Assembly (NCBI RefSeq): GCF_002741035.1
Contig: NZ_CP016808.1
Span: 2,368,001-2,432,000, forward strand
Length of the DNA: 64,000 nt
DNA from: Paenibacillus sp. BIHB 4019
GTDB lineage: Bacteria > Bacillota > Bacilli > Paenibacillales > Paenibacillaceae
Reading direction: 5' to 3'
Part shown: piece by piece, positions 1 to 8,820 of the stretch
Numbering within the stretch: the first letter of the stretch is position 1
Layout of the letters: every line of letters begins with the position of its first letter
Translations under genes and position numbers: made by a program
Notes under the pieces: model-generated
Database searches by the model: none
What the model was told of the DNA's origin: nothing
The model's input: the letters and a program-made list of their open reading frames with translations, nothing else

Positions 1-1503
1 GGCTCCGTGAAAAATCGCATTTTCCAGCAGCGGCTGCAGCAGCATGGGCGGTATGGATGCCTGATTCAGCTCGGGCGGAATATGCCACTCCATATCAAAT
101 ACATTCGTATAGCGCAAATCCATTAACGTCGCATAGTCGCGCAGCAGCCGAATTTCTTCCTCGAATGTAACGAGCTCGCTGTCGAGCTTCATATTCGCAT
201 GGAGCAGCTTATTCAGCGATTGAATCAGCTTGGCGATTTGCCCAGCTTGCTGGAGCACGGCCAGCATGCGAATAGAATTGAGCGTATTATATAAAAAATG
301 AGGCTGAATACGGGCCCGCAGCGCGTAAAGCTCGGCATGCCGCTTTTGCCGTTCCTTCTCTTCGATCGATTGAATGAGCTCTTGCAGCCGAATGACCATT
401 CGGCCGTAGCTGCTTTCCAGCTGGCCGATTTCATCGCCTCGGCCATGCGCCTCGGGCGTGAAAAACTGCCCTTTTTCTACTTTGCGCATCGAGCGTATAA
501 GTCTGGAGATGGGCTGGGAAAATCCGCGCGCGATAAAGAGGGAAGCAACGGCCGCCAGTACAGCAACACAAATAATAATGACGATCGTAAAGCTCTGAAT
601 GGAACGGCTGCTTTGCAGTATAGCGTCCTTATCTACGCCCATGTAAATTTGCCATTCCAGATAATCGCTTTTCAAGGAGACACCGCTAAAGGTTTTGCTT
701 CCGGCCTGTTCTTTAATGGCAACTTCCCACTCGTCATGCGGTACATTCTGGCTTGCGCGTTTCTGGAGCTCGGCAGCGAGCGCCATATTTGAGGCATAAA
801 TCAAACGGCCGTCCCGGTCGACGACGATGACCTGCGCATTGGGCAGCTCGAGCGAATCGACAAGATTCGAAATAAAGCGCGGGGAGATAAACATCGTCGT
901 GACGGCTAGCGGCTTATAGTCCTCGTCCATTAGCAGCCGGGCACCAATAATTGCGTCAAAGGAATTGGTTTTAAACTGCTGAATGTTCTGAATGCCCGTC
1001 ACGGTAAAATGGCCCTTGCCCGCCATCACCTCTTGATACCAGTCTTCATCCTTGGCATCATAATTCCCATTAATGGTGCTGTCTCCGTCTAGCCGATAAC
1101 CATTAATCGACCCGTTCATCCCATAAACCATGAGCCCTTTAATGGACGAATTAATGGATGGATAGGCGCTCATGAGCCGGGCCATCGTTTTTTGGGCGTT
1201 AATTTCTTCGGTCCCCCACCGTTCAGGCGAGAGTGCAGGCTTGTTCAGAAAGGAAAACACCTCCGGCATAAAATAAGGCAGCATGCTAAAGCGGTCAAAG
1301 TCGCTAATTTGCCGTTCGATCGAAGCATTGAACTGCGCCAAAATGACCTTCAAGTCCTGCGTCGTCTGCGCTTCCAATGTACCCGATGACTTCGTCGAGC
1401 CGATAGCTCCTATAATGAAAGCGGGAATACTGCTGAGCAGAAAAAATAAAATGAGCAGCTTTGTCTGATATCGTGCGTTTCTCCAGCGTCCCAATTTGCC
1501 CAC
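1..1503 (-). CDS. Sensor histidine kinase, YesM type (C-terminus outside window)
   Basis: This is a membrane sensor kinase of the LytS/YesM family, which usually pairs with an AraC-type response regulator and controls sugar uptake genes. It has an N-terminal membrane segment (about residues 12-30), an extracellular sensor domain, a second membrane segment near residue 300, a HAMP linker, and the HisKA-type motif PHFLYNTLNS with the phosphoacceptor His at residue 402. The N-box LENAIFHGA is at residues 493-501, where the window ends, so the last part of the ATPase domain is missing. I chose the GTG at 1503 because AGGAAAGG lies just upstream, although the spacing is short, and no in-frame ATG precedes it. 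Its partner regulator is probably beyond the left edge. It is separated from the permease operon by a terminator. Confidence 0.9.
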   Translation of the reverse strand, partial: MGKLGRWRNARYQTKLLILFFLLSSIPAFIIGAIGSTKSSGTLEAQTTQDLKVILAQFNASIERQISDFDRFSMLPYFMPEVFSFLNKPALSPERWGTEEINAQKTMARLMSAYPSINSSIKGLMVYGMNGSINGYRLDGDSTINGNYDAKDEDWYQEVMAGKGHFTVTGIQNIQQFKTNSFDAIIGARLLMDEDYKPLAVTTMFISPRFISNLVDSLELPNAQVIVVDRDGRLIYASNMALAAELQKRASQNVPHDEWEVAIKEQAGSKTFSGVSLKSDYLEWQIYMGVDKDAILQSSRSIQSFTIVIIICVAVLAAVASLFIARGFSQPISRLIRSMRKVEKGQFFTPEAHGRGDEIGQLESSYGRMVIRLQELIQSIEEKERQKRHAELYALRARIQPHFLYNTLNSIRMLAVLQQAGQIAKLIQSLNKLLHANMKLDSELVTFEEEIRLLRDYATLMDLRYTNVFDMEWHIPPELNQASIPPMLLQPLLENAIFHGA

Positions 1504-1534
1504 CCTTTCCTGAATGCTAGGGAGTAGTTGCCGA

Positions 1535-1549
1535 TTATAGCGCTTTCAT
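1535..1549 (-). promoter_or_regulatory. Candidate CcpA (cre) site
   Basis: On the minus strand the sequence ATGAAAGCGCTATAA matches the catabolite-responsive element consensus WTGNAANCGNWNNCW at all but one position. It lies about 35 bp upstream of the YesM-type kinase start, a position suited to repression by CcpA in the presence of preferred sugars. This is inferred from the consensus only. Confidence 0.4.
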
Positions 1550-1623
1550 TCCGCGCAGTGTTCAAGCATTTTAACATGATTGCTTCCGGAAGACAAAACT
1601 AAATCACTAAACAGAAAAATAAG

Positions 1624-1658
1624 GAAAAAGCCCGTCCTCCGTAAAGGACAGGCCTTTT
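1624..1658 (-). terminator. Intrinsic terminator of the sugar permease operon
   Basis: On the minus strand, AAAAGGCCTGTCCT pairs with AGGACGGGCTTTT around a short loop, followed by a T-rich stretch. It ends the permease transcript just after the stop codon at 1681 and insulates the downstream kinase gene. Confidence 0.8.
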
Positions 1659-1680
1659 CCCTGCTCAAGTTTCTCTAATA

Positions 1681-2514
1681 TTAGCCTTTCACCGCTCCGG
1701 CAACGACGCCTTTGACGATGTATTTTTGCAGGAAGATAAATACGATAATCGAAGGCAGCACCGCCATGACCATGGCCGTCATCGCATATTGCCAGTCGGA
1801 TGTATATTGGCCGACGAACGTGTATGCGGCAAGCGTCAGCGTCTTCGTGTCCGGCGAGCCGTTCACCATGAGCAGCGGCAGCAGGAAGTCATTCCAGATC
1901 CACATCACATCGATAATAATGATAGTGGTTGTGACCGATTGCAGCAGCGGAAAAATAACGAGGAAAAACAGCCGAAATCCCGATGCGCCATCCATCGTCG
2001 CGCTTTCGTCGATTTCCTGCGGGATGCCTTTCACGAAGCCGTGATAGATAAAGACGGCAAGCGGGGCGCCAAAGCCCCAATACAGCACGCCAAGTCCCCA
2101 GGTGCTCTCCGACAAATGCAGCTGTTTGGCGAACTGGAGCACCGTCAGCATAATCGACTGGAACGGTATGAGCATCGGCATAATGCAGAGCAGATAGATC
2201 AGGCCGCTCATCCTCGTTTTTGTACGCGCCAGCTTATAGGCAGCGATAGATGAGACGAGAATAATGCCCGCGAGTCCGACGACCGTAATGACCAGATTGT
2301 TCATGAACAGCTTCGGATAATTGATAAACTGCCACACATAAGCGTAGTTTTCAAAAATGATTTTCTCAGGCAGCGCGATAACATCGCTCATCACTTCTCC
2401 AAAGCTTTTGAACGAGTTGTTAATAGCCAGAAACAGCGGGTATAGAAACAGCAGCGAGAGCAAAAGCATGACGGCTTCCAGCGCGTAGCGTCCGACTGGG
2501 CGATTTTTTCTCAT
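1681..2514 (-). CDS. Carbohydrate ABC transporter permease, MalG/AraQ type
   Basis: This is an inner subunit of a CUT1-family sugar importer, a 277-residue integral membrane protein with about six hydrophobic segments starting near residue 12. The EAA loop that docks on the ATPase is visible as EIDESATMDGASGFRLF near residue 165. The start ATG overlaps the stop of the partner permease as TAATG, so the two subunits are translationally coupled. No ATPase gene is nearby, so the transporter probably uses a shared MsmX-type ATPase encoded elsewhere; that is inference from the family. The substrate is not evident; the binding protein is most likely the lipoprotein at 7246. Confidence 0.93.
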   Translation of the reverse strand: MRKNRPVGRYALEAVMLLLSLLFLYPLFLAINNSFKSFGEVMSDVIALPEKIIFENYAYVWQFINYPKLFMNNLVITVVGLAGIILVSSIAAYKLARTKTRMSGLIYLLCIMPMLIPFQSIMLTVLQFAKQLHLSESTWGLGVLYWGFGAPLAVFIYHGFVKGIPQEIDESATMDGASGFRLFFLVIFPLLQSVTTTIIIIDVMWIWNDFLLPLLMVNGSPDTKTLTLAAYTFVGQYTSDWQYAMTAMVMAVLPSIIVFIFLQKYIVKGVVAGAVKG

Positions 2515-3404
2515 TAGGCCTCAACCTCCCGGCGCTTGAACAGCGTTAATTGAATGATCGTAATGAACAGCACGGCAACGAATAGAATGAGCGCTTTCGC
2601 TGTACCGTAGCCGTACAGATTGTTCTGGAACGTATCGCGGTAAATGTCATAGGCGATGCTGTAGGTCGAGCCGCCTGGCCCGCCGCCGGTCAGCGACAAA
2701 ATCACATCAAACACCTTAATCGAATTCGTCAGCGCCATAAAGACGGCAATCGTAATCGAAGGGGCAAGCAGGGGCAGCGTAATGTTGAAAAAGGTGCGGA
2801 ATGGCCCTGCGCCGTCTACCGTTGCCGCCTCCTTCAAATCTCCCGGTACCGATTGCAGCCCCGCGATATAGATAACGAGATAGAAGCCAATCGATTGCCA
2901 GATCGACACGAGCAAAATCGAAACAAAGGCAAGCCCGGGCGTGCCAAGCCAGCTTAAGTCGAAAATGGCCCAGCCCGTACTTTCGCCAAGCGATTCAAAG
3001 CCCTGCATGAAAATAAACTTCCAGATAAAGCCGACGATGACGAGGCTCAAAATGTAAGGAATAAAGAAGGCAGCCCGCAGCCAAGTCGTCGTGCGCAGCT
3101 TCATATCGAGCAGAACCGCAAGCCCTATCGCCAGCACATTGACTAGCACGATGTACAGCACCGCGTATTTGATCGTAAACCACGCCGAGCTGGCGAAATT
3201 CGCATCATTCATAAAAATCTGCTTGAAATTATCGAGCCCAATAAATTTCGGGTGCTTGGAAATGCCGTTCCATTTGGTCAAGGAATAACGGATGGTCATG
3301 GCAAATGGAATATAAAAGGCAACGGCAATACAAATTAGAACAGGCAGGCTGAATAAGGTGAATTCCAGCTTCCCGCCCCACTTTTTACCTAATGCTTTGA
3401 ACAT
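2514..3404 (-). CDS. Carbohydrate ABC transporter permease, MalF/UgpA type
   Basis: This is the first-transcribed subunit of the CUT1 sugar importer, 296 residues with about six membrane segments and the EAA motif DLKEAATVDGAGPFRTF near residue 190. I placed the start at the ATG at 3404, because a TTGGGGTG stretch sits a few bases upstream; an in-frame GTG at 3413 would add three residues and overlaps that ribosome binding site. The gene is divergent from the YesM/YesN pair at 3602, which is the usual layout for a locus where the two-component system controls the transporter. Confidence 0.92.
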   Translation of the reverse strand: MFKALGKKWGGKLEFTLFSLPVLICIAVAFYIPFAMTIRYSLTKWNGISKHPKFIGLDNFKQIFMNDANFASSAWFTIKYAVLYIVLVNVLAIGLAVLLDMKLRTTTWLRAAFFIPYILSLVIVGFIWKFIFMQGFESLGESTGWAIFDLSWLGTPGLAFVSILLVSIWQSIGFYLVIYIAGLQSVPGDLKEAATVDGAGPFRTFFNITLPLLAPSITIAVFMALTNSIKVFDVILSLTGGGPGGSTYSIAYDIYRDTFQNNLYGYGTAKALILFVAVLFITIIQLTLFKRREVEA

Positions 3405-3440
3405 ATGATGCACCCCAATTCGTCTATTGTATCCACGCCC

Positions 3441-3482
3441 GCGAGCTTTGCAGCCAGAGGATGGCGCCAGCCGCTTACGCTG
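3441..3482 (+). repeat. Degenerate copy of the palindromic repeat (GC module)
   Basis: The stretch AGCTTTGCAGCCAGAGGATG and the following CCGCTTACGCTGG resemble the GC-rich half of the 101-bp repeat at 18364, which has AGCTTTGCCGCCAAAGGACG and CCGTTTACGCTTG. It lies in the divergent promoter region of the sugar locus. The match is partial and the call is tentative. Confidence 0.4.
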
Positions 3483-3601
3483 GAAAAAGCATTTTCCAAT
3501 TTAGCTTTAATGTGTATTATAGAGCAGACGGTTGCCCGTCAAAATGGATTATAGAAAACAGTTAGGGGTAAAAAGGTGAACTGTATGCGGAGCGTGAAAC
3601 G

Positions 3602-5467
3602 ATGATGAAAGCGATTGCGGGCAAGGTGTGGGAGCTGCTTTCGTTTTGGCGGGAGCTGGTTGCCCGGAGGCTGGTCAATAAGCTGATTTTACTGTTTACG
3701 GGCGTCATTGTGCTCGTTGTGGCTTCGCTGAACTTTATCTCATACCAGATGCTTGAGAAGGAGTCGGTCGGCAACAGCATCGATAGTACGACGAACAATT
3801 TGCTGCTCGTTGGCCGCAATTTGGAGGATTATTTGAAGGGCATCGAGCAAATATCATTGCCGCAAATCGGCTACGATGAAATTACCTATGCCATTATGCA
3901 TGAATCGGAGGACTATTCTTCCAAGATGTATGTTGAAAATTATTTGCGCAATTTGTTTTATTCCCGCAGCGACTTGGAGGCTATCTACTTGTATGTCGTT
4001 GAGAAGCAGAAGTATTATGCGATTACGAGAGAAAATTACAATATAACGGTGCGGACGGGGACGAACACCGTCATTGCAGAGCAGCCCTGGTACGCGAAGG
4101 CGATGGCCGACCCGAGCAACCAAGCCTATCAATCGCTGTCGGGTCCTGATGTGGAGGCGGATTCCGGTTATTCGGCTGAAATACAACGGGCCAGCTTTAT
4201 GGCGTACCACCGGGTAATGCGTTCGATTAAGACGCGCAAGCCGCAGGCGGTGCTCTCTTTTTATTACAACGCTTCAGTCAAGGACGAGATTGTGAAGGAT
4301 ATTCCGTTTAGCGAAGGCCAGCATTTGCTGTATGTCAGCCCGGACAATGAGCCGTTCGAACTGGATGATGAAGCGTTCTACACCGAGCTTCAAGGCGCTG
4401 GCGTGCTGGAGCAGCTGGGTGGAGGAGATGGGCTGGCGGGGGCCTCCACTGGGCCGTTTACTTGGGTGCAGGGGGAGCAGAAATATTTAATTATTTACAA
4501 TGTGGCGGAGAAAAGCGGCTGGAAGCTGATTAAGCCGATTCCTTATTCGCAAATTTACGAGGCCGCCACGAAGACCCGCAATCTGAACTATGCCATCGGC
4601 GTGCTGTTCTTGCTGCTCGCCGTCATTCTCGTCAGCTTGATGTCGAGTGCGATCACGAAGCCGCTCAAGAAGCTGTCCCGCCAAATGAGCCGTTTCAGCG
4701 CAGGCAGCTTTGACGCGGAGGCGGAGGTGAAGGGCCGCGACGAAATTGCTTATTTATCGCGCCATTTCAATTTGATGGTCAGGCGGACAAATGAGCTGAT
4801 TAATGAGCGCTACAAAATGAAGCTGGCGGAAAATCATGCGATTTTAAAGGCGCTGGAGGCGGAGATCAATCCGCATTTTTTGTACAATGCGCTGCAAGCG
4901 ATTTCCACGAAAGCGCTCAAGCATCAAACATACGACGTCGCGGATATGATTGATGCGCTGGCGCTGACGTTCCGCTATTGCATCAGCGGAAAGGATATTG
5001 TGTTTGCGCGCGAGGAGCTGAAGCATATCGAGCGTTATATGGCGCTGCAAACGGCGCGGTTCGGCGCCAGATTGCAGGTCGTCTATGAGTGGGAGGAAGC
5101 GTTAATGGAGCTTGAGATTCCGAAGCTGTCGGTGCAGACGCTGGTTGAGAATGCGATCAAGCATGGGCTGGAGAAGGTGACGAGCACCGTCACCATCGGC
5201 ATTAAGGCATGCCTTCAGGAGGACGGAACAGCGCTAATCTCGGTGCAGGATGACGGGCCGGGCTTTACGCAAGAAAGGCTAGGGCAGGTGGAGGCTTCGC
5301 TGCGGCGCGAATGGGGCCAGCGGGAAAGCGACAACATTGGGCTCGTCAACCTGTACACGAGGCTGAAGCTGCTGTATGGAGAAGAGGCGCAGCTGCTTAT
5401 CAAGAGCGATCATGCGGGGACGGAGCTGGCGATGCGGCTGCCCCGCCGAGGGGGGAACGGTTCATGA
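3602..5467 (+). CDS. Sensor histidine kinase, YesM type
   Basis: This 621-residue membrane kinase has a transmembrane segment at about residues 27-48, an extracellular double-Cache-like domain, a second membrane segment near 330-350 (IGVLFLLLAVILVSLM), a HAMP domain, the phosphoacceptor motif INPHFLYNALQ with His at 425, and an N-box ENAIKHGLE followed by DDGPGF and GLVNLYTRL. It should sense an extracytoplasmic sugar, perhaps through the binding protein at 7246, and phosphorylate the regulator encoded next. Its stop overlaps the regulator start as ATGA, so the two are translated together. The start ATG at 3602 is preceded by GGAG at good spacing. Confidence 0.95.
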   Translation: MMKAIAGKVWELLSFWRELVARRLVNKLILLFTGVIVLVVASLNFISYQMLEKESVGNSIDSTTNNLLLVGRNLEDYLKGIEQISLPQIGYDEITYAIMHESEDYSSKMYVENYLRNLFYSRSDLEAIYLYVVEKQKYYAITRENYNITVRTGTNTVIAEQPWYAKAMADPSNQAYQSLSGPDVEADSGYSAEIQRASFMAYHRVMRSIKTRKPQAVLSFYYNASVKDEIVKDIPFSEGQHLLYVSPDNEPFELDDEAFYTELQGAGVLEQLGGGDGLAGASTGPFTWVQGEQKYLIIYNVAEKSGWKLIKPIPYSQIYEAATKTRNLNYAIGVLFLLLAVILVSLMSSAITKPLKKLSRQMSRFSAGSFDAEAEVKGRDEIAYLSRHFNLMVRRTNELINERYKMKLAENHAILKALEAEINPHFLYNALQAISTKALKHQTYDVADMIDALALTFRYCISGKDIVFAREELKHIERYMALQTARFGARLQVVYEWEEALMELEIPKLSVQTLVENAIKHGLEKVTSTVTIGIKACLQEDGTALISVQDDGPGFTQERLGQVEASLRREWGQRESDNIGLVNLYTRLKLLYGEEAQLLIKSDHAGTELAMRLPRRGGNGS

Positions 5468-7113
5468 AGCATACGGTGCTAATCATTGACGATGAAGAGC
5501 CGCTGCGCGAGGCCATTCGGCTGCTTGGCGACTGGGAGGGACTTGGCATAGGGCAGGTGCTGGAGGCGGCAGATGGGTTAAACGGACTTCGCATGCTAGC
5601 GGAGCAGAAGGTAGATCTCGCTATCGTCGATATGAAAATGCCTGGCCTAAACGGGGCTGAGCTGCTGCAAACTGTCCAGCAGCAGTATCCCGGGCTGCTG
5701 ACCATTGTCGTCAGCGGCTACAATGACTTTGAATATACGCGGCAGGCGATTCGCTCCAAAGTCGTCGATTATTTGCTCAAGCCTGTCAATCGAATCGAGC
5801 TGAATCAGGCGCTGCGCAAGGCGATGGACGTGCTGGAGGCGAAGCGCAGGCAGGAGAGCGATTTTATTGCGCAAAATATTACCCTCAACCTTTCGCTGCC
5901 CGGGCTTAAGGAGAAAATGTATTTGTCCATTCTCGAACGCAGCTTTAAGCAGCAGGCGAATGAAGCGTTTCTGCCGCTGATTGGCGCGGACGACAAGGCC
6001 AATCGCTTCGTCGTTGTGCTGCTGCGCATTCTCAATCTGGACCAGATCAGGCGCAGCCGCTTCCACGGCGATACGGAGCTGCTGCATTTCGCCGCCAGCA
6101 ACGTCGTCAATGAAGTGGCGGGCGCGCACTTCCAAGCGTTCAGCTTCGCGAATCCGAAGCAGGAGCGCGAGCTGTTCGCCATTCTGACGATGAATGGCGG
6201 TGGAGCTGCCGATGCAGCCTATCGGGCGCTGCATCAGGTGAATGCCATAGCCGCTACGCTTCAGCGGCTATTCGGCATTAGGGTCGCCGCAGGCATCGGC
6301 GGCCCGGTGAAGGCGGCGCTGGACATGGCCGCCTCCTTCGAAGAAGCGCGCTCAGCGCTGGGCGAGATGGAGCTGCTGCGTATGAATGGAGCAGCAGCGG
6401 TTAGAGCCGCCGCAGGCGCAGAGAAGCGGCAGCAGAAGGAAGGGCTGTCGCTGCCTGGGCGGATGGCGGCCATTCGCCAGGCGCTGGCGGGCGACAACCT
6501 CCAGCAGGCGAGCAGCATCATCAGCGAGCTGGCCCGCAGCTGGCAGGAGGCGGACAGGCTGAGCTTGGGCGAAGCCGATCGCATCATTCGCGAGGGCATC
6601 GTGCTGCTCGGCGACCTTGCGCTTGAGCTTGGCGTGCCGCAGGAGCGGCTGCCGGCCGGCAGCGAGGAAAGCTTGCGCAGCTGGGGGCTTTCGCTCGATT
6701 TTGCCACCTTCGAGCAGTTCGCCGCCCTGCTCCAGCGGCTGCTGGGCTTCTACCATGAGCAGCTGCGGGCAGCGCAGGCTGTGCAGAAGCCGTTCGATAT
6801 TGCCGATATTAAAGCCCATATCGACCGTTATTATTTTGAGGATATTAAAATCTCGCTGTATACCGATAAATATTTTCTCAGCCGCGAGTACTTGATGAAG
6901 CTGTTCAAGCAGCAGTTCGGCTGCGGCATTCATGAATATGTACAGAAGGTGCGGATGGATAAAGCGCGGGAGTTGCTGGACGATTCGGCACTCAAAATTC
7001 AAGATATTTCCGAGCTGCTCGGCTACAAGGACAAAAACTATTTCAGCAAGGCGTTCCGCAATTATTACAGCCTGTCGCCTTCGGAATATCGGAGCAGCAA
7101 GGGGAATGTGTAG
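5464..7113 (+). CDS. Response regulator with AraC-type DNA-binding domain, YesN type
   Basis: The receiver domain (residues 1-120) has the acidic pair DD near residues 9-10, phosphoacceptor Asp56 in LAIVDMKMPG and the Lys of LLKPVN. A long middle region of unknown fold follows, and the C-terminal 100 residues form two helix-turn-helix motifs of the AraC family (YFLSREYLMKLFKQQFG; DISELLGYKDKNYFSKAFR). At 549 residues it is of normal length for YesN proteins. The start at ATG 5464 overlaps the kinase stop by four bases; an upstream in-frame start at 5311 would lie inside the kinase gene and is not used. It likely activates the sugar-binding protein gene through the direct repeats at 7129-7161. 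Confidence 0.95.
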   Translation: MKHTVLIIDDEEPLREAIRLLGDWEGLGIGQVLEAADGLNGLRMLAEQKVDLAIVDMKMPGLNGAELLQTVQQQYPGLLTIVVSGYNDFEYTRQAIRSKVVDYLLKPVNRIELNQALRKAMDVLEAKRRQESDFIAQNITLNLSLPGLKEKMYLSILERSFKQQANEAFLPLIGADDKANRFVVVLLRILNLDQIRRSRFHGDTELLHFAASNVVNEVAGAHFQAFSFANPKQERELFAILTMNGGGAADAAYRALHQVNAIAATLQRLFGIRVAAGIGGPVKAALDMAASFEEARSALGEMELLRMNGAAAVRAAAGAEKRQQKEGLSLPGRMAAIRQALAGDNLQQASSIISELARSWQEADRLSLGEADRIIREGIVLLGDLALELGVPQERLPAGSEESLRSWGLSLDFATFEQFAALLQRLLGFYHEQLRAAQAVQKPFDIADIKAHIDRYYFEDIKISLYTDKYFLSREYLMKLFKQQFGCGIHEYVQKVRMDKARELLDDSALKIQDISELLGYKDKNYFSKAFRNYYSLSPSEYRSSKGNV

Positions 7114-7128
7114 GGTAGCCTCTTCGTC

Positions 7129-7161
7129 ATACACCACTTTTTTACCCTTAATACACCACTT
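7129..7161 (+). promoter_or_regulatory. Direct repeats, probable binding site of the YesN-type regulator
   Basis: ATACACCACTT occurs twice, at 7129-7139 and 7151-7161, with starts exactly 22 bp apart, i.e. two helical turns. Directly repeated half-sites on one face of DNA are typical for AraC-family activators. A TAGAAT at 7192-7197 could be the -10 element of the promoter for the gene at 7246, which puts the repeats just upstream of the -35 region. The regulator gene ends only 15 bp before the first repeat. Confidence 0.6.
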
Positions 7162-7245
7162 ATCTGCATTTTTATCTCCTATCCTTTTCTTTAGAATAAG
7201 CAGCGAAGACTTGTATTCCAAGCGAAAAGAAATGGGGGCCCTACC

Positions 7246-8583
7246 ATGTTCAAAAAAATCATGTCCATGTCCACCAGTATCGTCCTGGCTTCGGTCATGC
7301 TGGCTGCTTGCGGCAGCGGCAATGGCAACACTGCCAGCACTAACAGCACTGCGCCGGAAGCGAGCAGCACAGCTGACGCTGGCGGAGCTGCGAATGAGGC
7401 TAAACCGGTTACGATCAACATGTTCACCGCTTCTCCCGAATATACCGATGCGTTTAATGCTTACATTGCCGAATACAAAAAAGTAAAGCCGAACGTCACG
7501 ATCAATCTGGAAATTATGCAAGCCGACTACAATACGGTGCTGAAGTCGAAAATCGCTGCCGGCAGCACGCCGGATGTATTCCAGACGACAGCGGGCGGCG
7601 ACATTGACACCTTTGCCGAATACAGCGCTGATTTGACGAATGAGCCGCTTGCGGCAGCCATGATGGATGCGGTTCGTGTGAATATGACGTCGAGCGATGG
7701 CAAGGTGCTGGGCCTTCCGGTCAAGGGCAACTTAATGATGATGATTTATAATAAAAAGCTTTTGGCGGACGCCGGCATTGCTGCCGCTCCGAAGACGACT
7801 GCGGAGCTTGAGGATGCAATTGCCAAGCTGGAAGCGAAGGGCATTACGCCATTTGCCAACGCCTACAAAGAGTGGTGGGTATGGAAGCATATTTTCCAAA
7901 ACTTCGTCAACGCTGCGGCGGAAGATGCGGGCATTACGCCGAAAGCGCTGGTTGACCAGTTCATCGCGGGTGAAACGACATTTAAAGACCATCCCGTGCT
8001 CAGCGACAATTTCTTTAATTTCATCGATCTGACTGTAAAGCACGGAACAGACAAGCCGCTGGAGCGTGACAGCAACGCCGAAGTAAGCGACTTTGCTTCA
8101 GGCAAAGCGGCCTTCATGACCGGCAAGGGCGCATGGGACGAGGAAGCGATCAAGAAAATTACGCCTGACATCGAGATCGGCATCGCAGGCTATCCGGTAA
8201 GCGATAAGCCGGAGCAAGCGCTGCTTGTAACGGGAGCAGACCAAGCGCTGCGCATTAACAAGGATTCCGCTGTTGCGGCGGAAACCATTGAATTTTTCAA
8301 CTGGCTGTACACGTCCGACTACGGCAAAAAATGGTTCTCGGAAGTGGCGAAGGTCATTCCGCCGATCAAGGATGCGGCGCTGCCGGATCTGGATATGCCG
8401 AAGCAGATGGAAGAGATTTTAAAGACGGAGAAATCAGGTGACCTTTCGGTCAACTATTCCCTCGACACGTTCCATCAAAAATTTGGCGAGCTGATGCAGA
8501 GCTACATTAGTGGCGGGAAAACGAAGGAGCAGACGATTACCGAAATCCAGCAAGCGTGGATTCAATTCGGCTCCTCGATGTAG
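7246..8583 (+). CDS. Sugar ABC transporter substrate-binding lipoprotein
   Basis: This 445-residue extracellular solute-binding protein (family 1) has a lipoprotein signal peptide with lipobox LAAC, making the Cys near residue 22 the anchor. A Ser/Ala/Thr-rich spacer follows before the binding fold begins at about residue 48 (KPVTINMFTASPEYTDAFNA). It captures the sugar for the permeases at 1681-3404. The gene lies in the same direction as, and directly after, the kinase/regulator pair but has its own promoter region and a strong terminator. Splitting of the binding protein from its permeases around a divergent regulator pair fits this type of locus. Confidence 0.93.
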   Translation: MFKKIMSMSTSIVLASVMLAACGSGNGNTASTNSTAPEASSTADAGGAANEAKPVTINMFTASPEYTDAFNAYIAEYKKVKPNVTINLEIMQADYNTVLKSKIAAGSTPDVFQTTAGGDIDTFAEYSADLTNEPLAAAMMDAVRVNMTSSDGKVLGLPVKGNLMMMIYNKKLLADAGIAAAPKTTAELEDAIAKLEAKGITPFANAYKEWWVWKHIFQNFVNAAAEDAGITPKALVDQFIAGETTFKDHPVLSDNFFNFIDLTVKHGTDKPLERDSNAEVSDFASGKAAFMTGKGAWDEEAIKKITPDIEIGIAGYPVSDKPEQALLVTGADQALRINKDSAVAAETIEFFNWLYTSDYGKKWFSEVAKVIPPIKDAALPDLDMPKQMEEILKTEKSGDLSVNYSLDTFHQKFGELMQSYISGGKTKEQTITEIQQAWIQFGSSM

Positions 8584-8624
8584 AAGGGGAACGCTCTATA
8601 GATGCTGCGAAGCAGCAGTCGATA

Positions 8625-8668
8625 AACAAGGCATGGGGACGAGAAAAGTCCTTATGCCTTGTTTTTCT
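8625..8668 (+). terminator. Intrinsic terminator of the sugar-binding protein gene
   Basis: AACAAGGCATGGGGAC pairs with GTCCTTATGCCTTGTT (two G-U pairs) around loop GAGAAAA, followed by TTTTCT. It is a 16-bp stem with a T tract. Confidence 0.9.
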
Positions 8669-8820
8669 ATGTCCGCAATTCTCAATTAAAGGTAAATATC
8701 CCAGAACTATTCTACAATAAATTTTCAAAACCTACATACTTGCTACTTATTAACTGGGTGCCGTTAACCGATATAACAAGTAATATAGGTTAACTTTAAA
8801 AGTAAGAGGGGTATGACGAG

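Noticed and set aside
5311..5463. Upstream in-frame extension of the YesN-type regulator
   Set aside because: It lies wholly inside the kinase gene in another frame; the ATG at 5464 overlaps the kinase stop as ATGA and starts a perfect receiver domain.
6352..7521. Long open frame of 389 codons on the minus strand
   Set aside because: It is antisense to the YesN-type regulator, runs through its stop and the promoter region into the next gene, has no domain signature and no ribosome binding site. It arises from the GC-rich codon pattern of the regulator.
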